Shown here piece by piece: positions 17,233 through 26,603 of a DNA stretch of 64,000 nt. This DNA is from Streptomyces bicolor (GTDB lineage: Bacteria; Actinomycetota; Actinomycetes; Streptomycetales; Streptomycetaceae), in contig NZ_JOFS01000014.1 of assembly GCF_000719285.1 (NCBI RefSeq), positions 62,001 through 126,000 on the forward strand, written 5' to 3'. A program made the translations under genes and the position numbers. Within the stretch, counting starts at the first letter, position 1. Each line of letters begins with the position of its first letter. The notes under the pieces are model-generated. The model made no database searches and had not been told where the DNA came from. It saw only the letters and a program-made list of their open reading frames with translations.

Positions 17233-19148
17233 GCCGCCGGGGGCACGACGGTCCGCAGGGCGATGGTGCGGGTGCTCCAGCGCCCTGCGGTGCCGCCCGG
17301 GACGCGCCCGGCGTCACGCGAGGGGCGTGGAACGCCGTCGAACCGGAGCACCCCGTCGTCCCCCTCGCCGGGGTCGCGGCTGCCCGGCGGCGCCACCGGG
17401 TCCCAGGCCCGCAGCTGGAAGGGCAGTGTGTTCAACTCGCCCTCCGCGACGATCAGTTTCAGCCAGTCCCGGACCTCCGCGCCGGGCACGGCGGGCCGCG
17501 ACTCGGGCAGGAAGAGCTGCACCGGATCGCCGTCCAGGGCGTATCCCGTCTGCCCGGGGCCGATGAAGTGGCCCGGGAACAGCGCCGGGTCCGAGGCGTA
17601 GCTCTCGGTGAGGTCGAGCAGCACACACCACAGGGGGCGCTGCGAGCGGTTGTGCAGCCGGATGGAGACCCAGGGCTCGCGCGGGCCGCCCGCGTCCTGC
17701 GGCCCGTACGCGCAGACGATCTCTCCCCTGCCGTCCGGCGTGAGCGCGGGGCCGTCGGGCGTGTGCCACGGCACGACCTCCACCCGCACCTGGTTGTCCA
17801 GCACCGACGGACGGGAGGTCAGATCCCGCAGCCGATGCCAGCGCGTGAGGTGCGTCAGGCAGTCGACGATGTGTCGCGCGCCGCCGGGGGTCATGCCGTC
17901 CTCGAACCGCAGCGGCTCGACGAACGCCGTCCCGTCCCGGCCCAGCACCTGTGCCGTGCCGTCCGCCACGACCACCCGGAAGTGCGGGTCGCCGTACTCC
18001 TGCGGGGTCTCGACGACCCGCACGAGCGGCGCGGGCCCGCCTCCGGCGCCGTACGACCCGACGGCGGCCCGCAGTTGTCCGTGCGGCCCCTCGATGCTCA
18101 CCGTCGCGGGCGCCGACGCCAGCGCGGTCAGGGCCAGCGGGTAGACCCGCTCCGGGTCCGGCGTCCAGTCCACCGGGTCCACGAGCGACCGGTCGGCCCG
18201 CACCACCCGGGCCCGTACGACCGCACCCGCGTCCGGGCCGTCCCCCACGACCGCGAACCGGGTGCCCTCGGCGCCCGCGCCGTCCCGCAGCCCGTGACCG
18301 GTGCCGCAGTCCACCTCCCAGCCGTCCGGCCCGCGCCGCAGCAGATGCTCGCTCGCCGTGCCCGCCACCGCGCCCGCGAGGAACGGCAGATCGGCGGGGC
18401 CCGGCGCCTCGGGGTACAGCACCGGCTGCTGCCGCCCGCCCGAGCGCCGTACCCGGGCGTCGGCCGCCGCCAGCAGCTGCCGGTAGGTGGCGTCCGGGCC
18501 CGCCGTGCGCGCCGCGTTCAGCAGCGCGTGCGTGAACATGCCGTGCCGGCGGCCGTCGAAGAAGTCCTCGTACGACAGCTGGTCGAGCCGGCTCGCGGCC
18601 AGCAGCAGATGCCGCGCGGGCCCCTCGGGCGCCACCGCGTCCCGCACCGCCGCCCACTCGGGGCGAGGCGGCGCGAACCGGGCGGTCAGGCCCGCCGGGA
18701 CCAGGTCGTCCTCGCGCGTCGCGCCCCCGGAGTAGCAGCAGTCGAGGACCGCCACCACGGTGACCCCGCGCGCCGCCACCTCGTCGAGCAGCACGCCGAG
18801 CCGTTTGTCGGGCAGCGGACCGTCCGCGCAGACCAGCGCCTGGTTCCAGCCCGTCGCCTCGATGAGCAGATCCGCGCCGGTGGCGATCCGCCGGGTGCCG
18901 TGCCCGGAGAACCAGAACAGCGCCGTGTCCCCGGACCCGGCCGACCCGAGGAACCCACGGATCCCGTCCTCGACGGCCCCGACCGTCGCCTCGCCGTCCA
19001 GCGCCGTCCGCACCTCGGCGGCGCCCCCGGTCCGTTCCGCCAGCAGCCGCCGGGCCTCGCGGATGTCGTTGACACAGCCCGTGAGCGGCGTGGCGATGTG
19101 CGACGGGTAGTCGTTGACACCCGCCATGAACGCGTAGATCGACCCCAT
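17226..19148 (-). CDS. Caspase-like (C14/metacaspase-type) protease with long uncharacterised C-terminus
   Basis: 640 aa from ATG at 19148; upstream in-frame codons lack motifs. The N-terminal ~260 residues are a caspase-like p20/p10 domain: YAFMAGVNDYPSH, PLTGCVNDIREARRLL, catalytic His83 in FWFSGHGTR and Cys138 in DCCYSGG, then YEDFFDGRRHGMFTHALL. The remaining ~380 residues are mainly beta-like, with VSIRLHNRSQRPLWCVLLDL and no recognised family; they may bind a substrate or regulator. Bacterial caspases act in suicide or immune-like signalling and in differentiation. The gene is convergent with the CHAT gene and divergent from the AAA+ operon across 198 bp. Confidence 0.88.
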   Translation of the reverse strand: MGSIYAFMAGVNDYPSHIATPLTGCVNDIREARRLLAERTGGAAEVRTALDGEATVGAVEDGIRGFLGSAGSGDTALFWFSGHGTRRIATGADLLIEATGWNQALVCADGPLPDKRLGVLLDEVAARGVTVVAVLDCCYSGGATREDDLVPAGLTARFAPPRPEWAAVRDAVAPEGPARHLLLAASRLDQLSYEDFFDGRRHGMFTHALLNAARTAGPDATYRQLLAAADARVRRSGGRQQPVLYPEAPGPADLPFLAGAVAGTASEHLLRRGPDGWEVDCGTGHGLRDGAGAEGTRFAVVGDGPDAGAVVRARVVRADRSLVDPVDWTPDPERVYPLALTALASAPATVSIEGPHGQLRAAVGSYGAGGGPAPLVRVVETPQEYGDPHFRVVVADGTAQVLGRDGTAFVEPLRFEDGMTPGGARHIVDCLTHLTRWHRLRDLTSRPSVLDNQVRVEVVPWHTPDGPALTPDGRGEIVCAYGPQDAGGPREPWVSIRLHNRSQRPLWCVLLDLTESYASDPALFPGHFIGPGQTGYALDGDPVQLFLPESRPAVPGAEVRDWLKLIVAEGELNTLPFQLRAWDPVAPPGSRDPGEGDDGVLRFDGVPRPSRDAGRVPGGTAGRWSTRTIALRTVVPPAAY

Positions 19149-19346
19149 GGCGGGAAGTCTGACACCCCGGGCGGCCCCGCGACGTGAGTGAACTGGTCGG
19201 AGCCGGGGCGGATCCTGACCCGAAACCGGTCGCGGGTGTGTCAAGCGGCCGATCCGGTCGCACTATTGACCTGACGTCACTATTCTTCACCTTTCGCGGA
19301 ACGCCCCAGAACTGCGGACCGCGCTGGAACTCAAGTCGGGGGAGAC
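19149..19346. promoter_or_regulatory. Divergent promoter region, caspase / AAA+ operon
   Basis: The 198-bp gap contains TTGACC (19266-19271), a perfect 8-bp palindrome TGACGTCA (19272-19279) and a direct repeat CACTATT at 19261 and 19278 (17-bp period). These are plausible promoter and operator elements shared by both directions, but no specific regulator is implied. Confidence 0.4.
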
Positions 19347-19862
19347 ATGGGCCAGTTCGAGCGGCCTCGACGCATCGTGCAGCCGGGCGGCGCCGGCACA
19401 CCCTCCACCTCGTCGGACGTCCTGCGGGGCACCGGCCAGAACCTCACGACGGGCACCTCGCGCCGCGCCGTCGGCGCACCGGGCCCCGCCGCCCCGCTGC
19501 GCCGCGAGCGCCTCGCTCCGCGCCCGCGGGAACTGCGCGACGCGGTGGGCCGCCTCGACGCGGGCCTGGACGAGAACGCGCGCCGGCAGCTGGCCGAGTG
19601 GATCGGCGAGCAGTACCAGGCCAGTTACGGCGAGATCCCGCTCGGCTTCCTCGCCCGCTGCTACCTCGGCCCGCCCTACGTCGACCACCAGCTCGACCTC
19701 TTCCAGGTGATCGTCCGCCACTTCGCCCCCACCGACCAGGTGCCCGAACCGTTCGCGGGCGCCCGGATGCTGGTGCGCTCCGGCGGCTACGCCTTCGTCG
19801 AGGTCTACTCCGGGGGCCTGCTCCTGCCGGTCCTCGACGACGGGACGGTCGTCCGCCCCTGA
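19347..19862 (+). CDS. Hypothetical protein, first gene of AAA+ operon
   Basis: 171 aa with a GGGGAGAC ribosome site. The first ~60 residues are Arg/Pro/Gly/Thr-rich and probably disordered. Residues ~65-171 look folded: ELRDAVGRLDAGLDENARRQLAEWIGEQY helices, a GEIPLGFLARCYLGPPYVDHQLDL segment, and a beta-rich end (ARMLVRSGGYAFVEVYSGG). No named family recognised. It begins a same-strand run of five genes and is likely a component or substrate adaptor of the downstream AAA+ machine, but this rests only on co-location. Confidence 0.7.
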   Translation: MGQFERPRRIVQPGGAGTPSTSSDVLRGTGQNLTTGTSRRAVGAPGPAAPLRRERLAPRPRELRDAVGRLDAGLDENARRQLAEWIGEQYQASYGEIPLGFLARCYLGPPYVDHQLDLFQVIVRHFAPTDQVPEPFAGARMLVRSGGYAFVEVYSGGLLLPVLDDGTVVRP

Positions 19863-19931
19863 GGCACGCCCGTCCCCGACGCCCCCACACACGCCCGTCC
19901 CTGACATCGCACGTCTGATCGGAGAAACCGC

Positions 19932-21707
19932 ATGTCCGAGGTGGACTACGCCCTTCACCAGAAGGTGCAGCAGGTCAGCAACCTCGTGGTCCGGCTCAGT
20001 GAGCAGGTGGGCTCCGTGTCCGGCCAGGTCTCGGCCGTCGAGGCCAACCAGCAGCAGACCCGCACCGAACTGCAGGAACTGCGCGACGAATTCCTCGCCT
20101 TCGTCAAGACCGCCCAGCTCACCGCCAACGTCCAGCGCGCCGAGACCCGCGTCGGCGTGATCCAGGACCAGGTCGACCACGAGTTCGGCCACCACAAGAC
20201 CGTACGACGCACCGCCGTCGGCATGCTCCAGGCCTTCGACCTGGGCCTGGTCTCCGAGGACAACGTCCGGCTCGTCGGCGACCAGCTGATGATCCAGACG
20301 CCCCGCTACTGGCTGGCGCCCGCCCTGGTGGCACTCGCCTCCTGGTCGGCCGACGACCGCACGCTGTGCGAGAAGGCCGTCGAGGAGGCCTTCCGCCGCT
20401 CGCCGGACCGCACCTCGCTGTTCTTCGCCCTCGTGCTGCGCCGCCAGGACCGCCGGGAGGCGGCGGTGCGCTGGCTGCGGCACTATCTGATCGCCCAGGA
20501 CCCGGCGGCCCTCGGCCGGGAGTTCGCGGTCATCCTGGAGTCCATCGCGCAGGGCGCGTTCGGGCTCGCCGGCCGCGAACTGCTCGACAGCACGCTGGCC
20601 GGCTGGCGCGAGCAGCTCATGGACAGCGCGGACGCCCAGCAGCGGCAGATCACCCGCTGGCGCGAGGAGATCGACTCCCTCGCCCAGCCGTCCGCGGCCG
20701 CCGAGTTCCCGCGGCTGGCCCAGGTCAGCCCGCAGTGGCCGCAGCTCGACGCCGTCCTCGGACGGGCCCGCGCCCAGCAGGCGGTGCTCGACAAGTACCA
20801 GGCGATCATGGCCCGCGAGTTCCAGCCGTCCGAGCGGCTGGAGGACGCCGTCGACGACATCCTCGACCGGCTCGTGTCCGAGTACGACAACGAGGAGCTG
20901 CCGCTGCGCCGTGAACTCGCCTTCAACCACGCGGTCATCGACCACGGCGGCGATCTGGACGAGGCGCGCAGGTCGGCGGACGCGGACTCCGCCTCGTACG
21001 ACGAGACGCTCGACTATCTGACCGTGCAGACCACCGCGGCGCTCAACCCGGCGGCGATCGGCACCTCGCCCGCGACCCAGCGGCTGGCCGTCGCCGCCTG
21101 CCAGGAGTGGTTCCTGCAGGCGCACGCCCAGTTCACCCGGGACTACCGGGCCGCGGTGCCGCAGGATGTGCAGGCGCGGTTCGGCACGGCGTACACGGTG
21201 GCCGCGCGGACCTTCCAACTGCCGCCGTGGACCGGCTCGTTCACCCAGTCGCTGGCCGACCTGGAGCGGTCGCTGTCCACGCACTGGGACCAGCACATGG
21301 GGCCCTTCATCGACTCCTTCGCCTTTCCGTGGGCGAAGAAGGCGACGCCGCTCGCGCTGGTCCTGTTCGGCATCCTGGTGGTCGTCGGGTCCTTCAGCTT
21401 CGGGTTCGCACTGGTGGTCGCCCTGATCACCGGCGGCGTGTGGGGGCTGATCCTGCACAACGGCGCCCAGGCAGCCCAGCGCCTCCAGCAGAACGCCCGC
21501 GGGATCCTGGCGTCGGCCAAGCAGGAGTCGCTGCACCATCTGCGGGCGGCCTCCGCCGAACTCACCGACTGGAACGCCAAGTTGCGCACCGCCGACGGCG
21601 TCGAGCCCGGCTGCCGGGAACTGATCCAGTCCCTGGCCACCGCGACGCGGGGCGGCGCCTCCCCGTTCGAGGGCCGCACCGTCAGCAAGGAGGACAACGC
21701 ATCATGA
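19932..21707 (+). CDS. Large coiled-coil, membrane-anchored hypothetical protein
   Basis: 591 aa; GGAG lies 7 nt before the ATG. Residues ~5-65 form a coiled coil (VQQVSNLVVRLSEQVGSVSGQVSAVEANQQQ), residues ~80-460 are long helices, residues ~470-515 contain two adjacent hydrophobic helices (TPLALVLFGILVVVGSF and FGFALVVALITGGVWGL), and ~80 amphipathic residues follow. No nucleotide-binding motif is seen, so it is not a dynamin GTPase despite the helical-plus-paddle look. Probably a membrane-inserted scaffold or pore component serving the AAA+ ATPase two genes later (inference). Its stop overlaps the next start (ATGA). Confidence 0.75.
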   Translation: MSEVDYALHQKVQQVSNLVVRLSEQVGSVSGQVSAVEANQQQTRTELQELRDEFLAFVKTAQLTANVQRAETRVGVIQDQVDHEFGHHKTVRRTAVGMLQAFDLGLVSEDNVRLVGDQLMIQTPRYWLAPALVALASWSADDRTLCEKAVEEAFRRSPDRTSLFFALVLRRQDRREAAVRWLRHYLIAQDPAALGREFAVILESIAQGAFGLAGRELLDSTLAGWREQLMDSADAQQRQITRWREEIDSLAQPSAAAEFPRLAQVSPQWPQLDAVLGRARAQQAVLDKYQAIMAREFQPSERLEDAVDDILDRLVSEYDNEELPLRRELAFNHAVIDHGGDLDEARRSADADSASYDETLDYLTVQTTAALNPAAIGTSPATQRLAVAACQEWFLQAHAQFTRDYRAAVPQDVQARFGTAYTVAARTFQLPPWTGSFTQSLADLERSLSTHWDQHMGPFIDSFAFPWAKKATPLALVLFGILVVVGSFSFGFALVVALITGGVWGLILHNGAQAAQRLQQNARGILASAKQESLHHLRAASAELTDWNAKLRTADGVEPGCRELIQSLATATRGGASPFEGRTVSKEDNAS

Positions 21708-22393
21708 CCACCAACGGCCCGGACCCCGCCGCCCACGCATCGGCTCCGCCACCGCCCCGCCGACCGCCGGGCGACCCCCAGTGGGCGACACCGGCGGAGA
21801 CACCCACGGGGGCGGCGCCCGGCGCGGGACCCGTCTCCGGTCAGGGCTCTGGTCCCGGTGCGGCCTCCGGTCCCGGTCAGCCGTCCGTTCCTGGCGCTGC
21901 GCCCGCCCCCGGTCAGGGCCCCGGCTCGGGCCCCGCGCCCGGCTTCGGTCCGCCGTCCACGGCCCCGTCGGCCACCGCGCCCGCACCGGCATCCGGTCCC
22001 GCTGAGCGGACTTATGCCGGGCAGCAGCCCGCGGCAGCCCCGGCGCCCGGCTCGGTCCCGGCGCCCGGTTACGCCCCTCCGGCCGGCGCCCCGGGAGGCA
22101 CCGCGCCCGCATCCGCGCCCGGCCCCGGCCGGCGGGCCTACGCAGGGCAGGTGCCCGCGGCCGCCCCCGCACCCGGCGTCCCCGCACCCAGCGCCCCCGC
22201 GCCTGCCTCCCCCGCGCCCTCGCCCTGGGGTGCCGCCGGGGCGAGCGGTGCGGCCTCGCCGTGGGGGGCCACCCGCAGGTCCGCCGGGGAGCGGGTCACC
22301 AGTCGGGTGCGCAAGATCGCCGAGGGGCTGCCGGAATGGGAGCCGCTGCCGCCCGGTGAGACTGTCGTACGTCGACCCCGTGGCACGGCGTGA
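21704..22393 (+). CDS. Pro/Ala/Gly-rich hypothetical protein with internal repeats
   Basis: 229 aa. Residues 1-190 are almost all Pro, Ala, Gly and Ser, with irregular PGxGPxSGPG units and two copies of an (R/E)-(T/A)-YAGQ-x-PAAAPAPG unit separated by about 43 residues. The last ~35 residues (RVRKIAEGLPEWEPLPPGE) look like a short binding peptide. It is probably disordered, a linker or condensate-forming component. The GC-rich repeats could cause replication slippage, so length may vary between strains. Coupled by 4-bp overlaps to both neighbours. Confidence 0.72.
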   Translation: MTTNGPDPAAHASAPPPPRRPPGDPQWATPAETPTGAAPGAGPVSGQGSGPGAASGPGQPSVPGAAPAPGQGPGSGPAPGFGPPSTAPSATAPAPASGPAERTYAGQQPAAAPAPGSVPAPGYAPPAGAPGGTAPASAPGPGRRAYAGQVPAAAPAPGVPAPSAPAPASPAPSPWGAAGASGAASPWGATRRSAGERVTSRVRKIAEGLPEWEPLPPGETVVRRPRGTA

Positions 22394-22968
22394 GCACGTA
22401 CTGGGGGCATGGCGGGGCGTACGAGACCTGGGTGGAGTTCCTGCGCCGGTGGGCCGCCGAGGAACCGGTGGACCCGGGGGCGCTGCCGGCGCTCGCCGAG
22501 GAGCAGTGGCCCGGCGAGACCTGGGAGCGGCTCGGGCTGCACCTCGGGAACGCCCTCGACACCCGGCTGCGCTCCTGGGCCGACCGGTTCCTGGCGGCGA
22601 TGACCGCGGCACCGGACGAGTTCTCGGCGGGCCGGGCGCTGACCCAGGCCAGGGAGGGGCTGCGGTCGGTGCGCGCGCTCGCCGGGCACGCGGGGCTGCC
22701 CGAGTCGGCCCGTACCCGGTTCACCGAACTGGTCGACGGTCAGATCAGGGACCTGCAGGACCAGATGGAACGCGCCCTGGACGGACTCGCGGCCGCGGGC
22801 GGCTCCGACCCGCGCTGGGTGGAGCGACGGCGCCGCACCCTCCGGGACAACCCCCTCACCGCCCTGCTCACGGACGCCCCGCAGACCCCGGCGGCCAGTG
22901 CCGTCCCGGACCCGTGGGCGGCCCAGCCCCCGGCAGCCGGTCCCCGCCGCCGGGTGATCACCGACTGA
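22390..22968 (+). CDS. Hypothetical small helical protein
   Basis: 192 aa from a GTG overlapping the previous stop (GTGA). It begins STYWGHGGAYETWVEFLRRWA and is mostly alpha-helical (ADRFLAAMTAAPDEFSAGRAL, FTELVDGQIRDLQDQMERALDGL), ending in a Pro-rich tail. No membrane segment, signal or named family recognised. Tight coupling to both sides suggests it acts with the membrane scaffold and AAA+ proteins. Confidence 0.7.
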   Translation: MSTYWGHGGAYETWVEFLRRWAAEEPVDPGALPALAEEQWPGETWERLGLHLGNALDTRLRSWADRFLAAMTAAPDEFSAGRALTQAREGLRSVRALAGHAGLPESARTRFTELVDGQIRDLQDQMERALDGLAAAGGSDPRWVERRRRTLRDNPLTALLTDAPQTPAASAVPDPWAAQPPAAGPRRRVITD

Positions 22969-23020
22969 CCCCGCATCCCCACCGCACACACGCCGTCCGC
23001 CCACGCCACCGAAGGCCCGC

Positions 23021-24586
23021 ATGTCGAACTTCACCGAAAGCCTGGCCCACCTCGACAGCTACATCTCCGCCCGAGTGCCCGTGATCGGCATGCGGACCAT
23101 CGAGCAGCAGCGTGCCCTGCGGCTGCTGCGGGAGGCGGCCACCCAGGCGCGCCGCAGCAGCATGCCGTTCTGGATCTACACCCGGGCCACCGGCCTGCGT
23201 GACCTCAGGACCAACGCCCCGGTGCACGACGACCGTTCGCTGACCGGAGCCATGGACTTCGCCGCCGCGCAGTTCAGCAGCCGCGCCAACGCCACCGTGG
23301 TGTTCGTCGACCCCGACCACCTCGAGGACGACACTCCCGTCACCCGGCACATCGCCGAACTCGCCCGGCTCGCCGACAACAACTCGGGCAGCATCGTCCT
23401 GATCACCGATGCCCCGATCTGGAGCGGTCTGCAACGGCTCGGCATGAGCCTGCACCTGGACCTGCCGGACACCGACGAGATGTACGGCACGCTCTCCGGC
23501 TTCCTCAGCGACCACCAGGGCCACATCCCCATCGAGTGGGACGAGAACGACGCCCGGCGCGCAGCCGAGTTCCTCAGCGGCGTCACCGAGGCCGAGTGCA
23601 TCAACCTCATGGCCACCATCGCCGCCAAGGGTTCCATCCTCAAGAGCGACGTCCTCGGGCTCGCCCAGGCCAAGGACCGTATCTTCAGCGACCTCACGGG
23701 ACTGGAGCGCGTCCACCTCAAGGAGAGCGACTACACGGTCGGCGGCCTGACCAGTCTGCGCGAGTGGCTGCGCCGCAAGCACGACATGATGCACGCCGAC
23801 CTGCGCGACACGGAACTGCGGCCGCCCCGGGGCGTCCTGCTCGTGGGCGTGCCCGGCTGCGGCAAGTCGCTGTCGGCGAAGGCCATCTCCCACGAGTGGC
23901 GGCTCCCGCTCTACCGGCTCGACATGGCCAGCATCCACGGCAAGTACCTCGGCGAGTCCGAGGGCCGCTTCCGGGAGGCGCTCGCCATGGCGGACCGGGT
24001 GGCGCCCTGCATCCTGTGGATCGACGAGATCGAGAAGGGCCTCGCGGGCCGCGACGACATGTCCGGCGTCCCGCAGCGGATCATCGGCCAGTTCCTGTTC
24101 TGGCTCCAGGAGTCCCGGTCCCGGGCGTTCGTCGTGGCCACCGCCAACGACATCCGCAGCCTGCCGCCGGAGCTGCTGCGCAAGGGCCGCTTCGACGAGC
24201 TGTTCTTCGTGGACCTGCCCGACGGCGAGGACCGCAAGGAGATCATCGAGCTCTACTACCGCCGCTATCTGAAGACGGATCCCGACCGGGAGCAGGTGGA
24301 CCGCCTCGTCGACCTCTCCGAGGGCTTCGCCGGGTCCGACATCGAGTCCACCCTGCACGACGCCGGCCAGGAGGCCTACCGCTGCGGCGGCGCCGACCGT
24401 CTGAAGCCGTCCTTCCTGCTCGACGCCTTCGCCAACACCGTCCCGCTCAGCCGGGTCAACCCCGAGCAGATCGAGGAGATCCGCGCCTGGGGCCGCGAGC
24501 GCGCGGTGCCGGCGGGCCGGACGGCGACCAGCACGGCAGCCGGCTCCGCGGGTCCCGCCCGCCGGATCGTCTTCATGGACGAGTGA
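23021..24586 (+). CDS. AAA+ ATPase (Ycf46/FtsH-like AAA module)
   Basis: 521 aa. The N-terminal ~230 residues resemble the regulatory domain of Ycf46-type AAA proteins (ISARVPVIGMRTIEQQRALRLL, a Rossmann-like TVVFVDPDHL segment). The AAA core follows: Walker A GVPGCGKS (276-283), Walker B ILWIDEIEKG (331-340), sensor-1 ATANDI, and Arg-finger region ELLRKGRFDELFFVDLP, then the C-terminal lid. No protease or zinc motif follows, so it is an unfoldase/remodelling ATPase rather than FtsH. As last gene of the five-gene operon divergent from the caspase gene it probably energises that membrane-linked assembly (inference). Confidence 0.9.
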   Translation: MSNFTESLAHLDSYISARVPVIGMRTIEQQRALRLLREAATQARRSSMPFWIYTRATGLRDLRTNAPVHDDRSLTGAMDFAAAQFSSRANATVVFVDPDHLEDDTPVTRHIAELARLADNNSGSIVLITDAPIWSGLQRLGMSLHLDLPDTDEMYGTLSGFLSDHQGHIPIEWDENDARRAAEFLSGVTEAECINLMATIAAKGSILKSDVLGLAQAKDRIFSDLTGLERVHLKESDYTVGGLTSLREWLRRKHDMMHADLRDTELRPPRGVLLVGVPGCGKSLSAKAISHEWRLPLYRLDMASIHGKYLGESEGRFREALAMADRVAPCILWIDEIEKGLAGRDDMSGVPQRIIGQFLFWLQESRSRAFVVATANDIRSLPPELLRKGRFDELFFVDLPDGEDRKEIIELYYRRYLKTDPDREQVDRLVDLSEGFAGSDIESTLHDAGQEAYRCGGADRLKPSFLLDAFANTVPLSRVNPEQIEEIRAWGRERAVPAGRTATSTAAGSAGPARRIVFMDE

Positions 24587-24666
24587 GGCCCCGTCCCGTC
24601 CGCACCGTGAGACGGCTTCCGCCCCCGGCGCCCCAAGGCACAGGCTCGTCCGCCATACTGCCCGTT

Positions 24667-25254
24667 GTGGAGCAGCGCATAGGTTCAGGCAGCCAGCCTC
24701 TGGAAGGCGCCGGTTTCGACCCGGCCTTCATCCCTGGGCTCACCTCGCCCGCGTCCGCCAAGCCGGGGGGTGTGAAGGAGAAGGACGTCGCCGAGGAGGC
24801 CGCCGCCGAGGAGACGGAGACCGGATCCGAGGACCCGGGTTCCGAGAACCCCGACTCCGAGGCGACGGACGTCGAGGCCGTGGCGGAGGACGACGCGGAC
24901 GACGCGGACGACCAAGCGGACGACGACGGGGAAGCCGACGCGGAGGACGGCGAGGAGGCTCCCGTCGACGGCCCCGTCTTCGAGGCCGCCGACCGCCGGG
25001 CCCGTATCGTCGCCGACCACAAGGGCGTACGGCTCTCCCTGGACGACCAGGAGTGCGAGTTCCGCTGGGACGAGATCGGCGCCGTCGAGACGGAGTCCCC
25101 GCGCTTCGGGAAGCGATTCACCGTCACGGTGCACACTCCTGACCGCCGCTGGTACCCGATCGAGATCGAGGCGACGGCCAGGAGCCGCTTCAAGGAGTGG
25201 GACGAGCAGCTGGACGCTGTCCTCGACGCCTACTTCGAGGACAGCGAGTCCTAA
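24667..25254 (+). CDS. Hypothetical protein: acidic linker plus PH-like domain
   Basis: 195 aa from GTG at 24667. A CATACT -10-like box ends 7 nt upstream and no ribosome site is visible, so a leaderless mRNA is likely. Residues ~40-105 are very acidic ([18 protein letters not shown]). Residues ~110-195 form a small beta-rich domain ([22 protein letters not shown] ... [19 protein letters not shown]) with a terminal helix. The same layout and several aligned positions recur in the protein at 34290-34745. Function unknown. It overlaps the convergent carboxypeptidase gene by 4 bp. Confidence 0.75.
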   Translation: MEQRIGSGSQPLEGAGFDPAFIPGLTSPASAKPGGVKEKDVAEEAAAEETETGSEDPGSENPDSEATDVEAVAEDDADDADDQADDDGEADAEDGEEAPVDGPVFEAADRRARIVADHKGVRLSLDDQECEFRWDEIGAVETESPRFGKRFTVTVHTPDRRWYPIEIEATARSRFKEWDEQLDAVLDAYFEDSES

Positions 25255-26603
25255 CTGCAGTACTGGGCTTCCTTGCCGATCGACCGGTACATGCAGTCGG
25301 CGTTCTCCAGCAACTGCAGCACCGCATCCCTGTTCCGGGACGTCTCCCGCTCGATCACCTCGTCGGGCGGGTAGAACCCTCCACCGCCGCTGGACGACGG
25401 GTACATCTCGAAGGTGTACCCGAAGATCTTCTGGGACCCCCACAGCCAGTCGTCGATCGACCCGTCCGTGATGTAGAGGTCACTGGACTGCTCCGGCGTA
25501 TAGCCGTTGCTGGCCGCCATCTTCTGTCCGACCGTCGCGAAGGCGTTCCGGTCGTCGGCCGTCATCCCGGTCGTGGTGTCGGAGTACGTGTACCCGAACG
25601 GCCACAGCACCAGCTCGCTGTACGTGTGGAAGTCGATGCCCGCCTTGATCTGCTGCACGCCGCCCACGACCCGGCTGCGCACGAAGTTGGCGACCACCTT
25701 CACCTCGGGCGCGGACTCGGCGGACGTACCCCGGTACGTGTCCGAGGACGGCGACCCCGACGAACCGCCGCAGCAACCCCACCGGTAGTTCCAGTTCCGG
25801 TTCATGTCGGTCCCGACGTACGACGAACCGGAGTTGGGCTGCCGGTTCTTGCGCCACGACCGGTAGGAGCCGGTGGCGATGTCGTACTCGCCGCCGTCCG
25901 GGTTGAGGTCGGGCACGATCCATATCTCGCGGTTGTTCACCATGCTGGTGACGCGGGAGTCGCTGCCGTAGTCGGAGGTCAGCTCGCGCAGCAGATAGAG
26001 CGCCATCTCGACGGTGAGGTGCTCACGGGCGTGCTGGTGGTGGGTGAAGAGGACCTCAGGCTCGGACTCGTCCGTCCCCACGTTGTCGCTGATCTTGATC
26101 GCGACGATGTTCCGTCCCTGGTACGACGTGCCGATGACGCGCTGGCTCGCGATCGAGGAGTTGGCCGAGACGATCGAGTTGATCTCGCTCGTCATCTCCG
26201 CGTAGTTGTGATAGCGCGAGTCGCCCGACGGGAAGTCGTAGAGGCGTACGTCGTCCTCGCCCGCGGACCGGTCCGGGACCGCGCCGAGCGGGGTGACGTC
26301 GTAGCCGAGCGACTTCAGCTTCTTGATCTGGTCCGCGCGGCCGGAGACGACGACGCCGTGACCGTGGACCTCGTCGACGGTCACGCCGGTCCGCTGAAGT
26401 GCCGTGCGGTCCTTGGCGGTCGAGTGCATGTGGACCTCGTACTGCCGGACGTCATCGGCCGAAGAGGCCGCCTTGGCGGCGCTGTCGGCGTTCGCGGTCA
26501 CGTTCGAGGAGAGGGGAGCCGCGAGGGCGAGGGCGAGCAGGGTGGCGAGTGCGGCGGTTCGTCTGCCGCTTCGAGCGCCTGAGCCGCGGATGCGGAGTCG
26601 CAT
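25251..26603 (-). CDS. Secreted M14 zinc carboxypeptidase
   Basis: 450 aa; ATG at 26603 with AAGGAG 6-7 nt upstream. Signal peptide at 1-~38 ([23 protein letters not shown]), then a ~90-residue propeptide-like region and the M14 peptidase domain: zinc ligands His191 and Glu194 (THHQHARE) and His326 (GIDFHTY), substrate residues in [11 protein letters not shown], and the catalytic Glu399 in GYTFEMYP. The enzyme should trim C-terminal residues of peptides outside the cell, like the Streptomyces carboxypeptidase SG/T group. Four cysteines suit disulfides. Monocistronic; stop codons of this and the convergent neighbour interlock. Confidence 0.92.
   Translation of the reverse strand: MRLRIRGSGARSGRRTAALATLLALALAAPLSSNVTANADSAAKAASSADDVRQYEVHMHSTAKDRTALQRTGVTVDEVHGHGVVVSGRADQIKKLKSLGYDVTPLGAVPDRSAGEDDVRLYDFPSGDSRYHNYAEMTSEINSIVSANSSIASQRVIGTSYQGRNIVAIKISDNVGTDESEPEVLFTHHQHAREHLTVEMALYLLRELTSDYGSDSRVTSMVNNREIWIVPDLNPDGGEYDIATGSYRSWRKNRQPNSGSSYVGTDMNRNWNYRWGCCGGSSGSPSSDTYRGTSAESAPEVKVVANFVRSRVVGGVQQIKAGIDFHTYSELVLWPFGYTYSDTTTGMTADDRNAFATVGQKMAASNGYTPEQSSDLYITDGSIDDWLWGSQKIFGYTFEMYPSSSGGGGFYPPDEVIERETSRNRDAVLQLLENADCMYRSIGKEAQYCS

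Noticed and set aside
19932..21707. Dynamin-like GTPase
   Set aside because: Helical bundle and paired membrane helices look similar, but no P-loop or GTPase motif is present.
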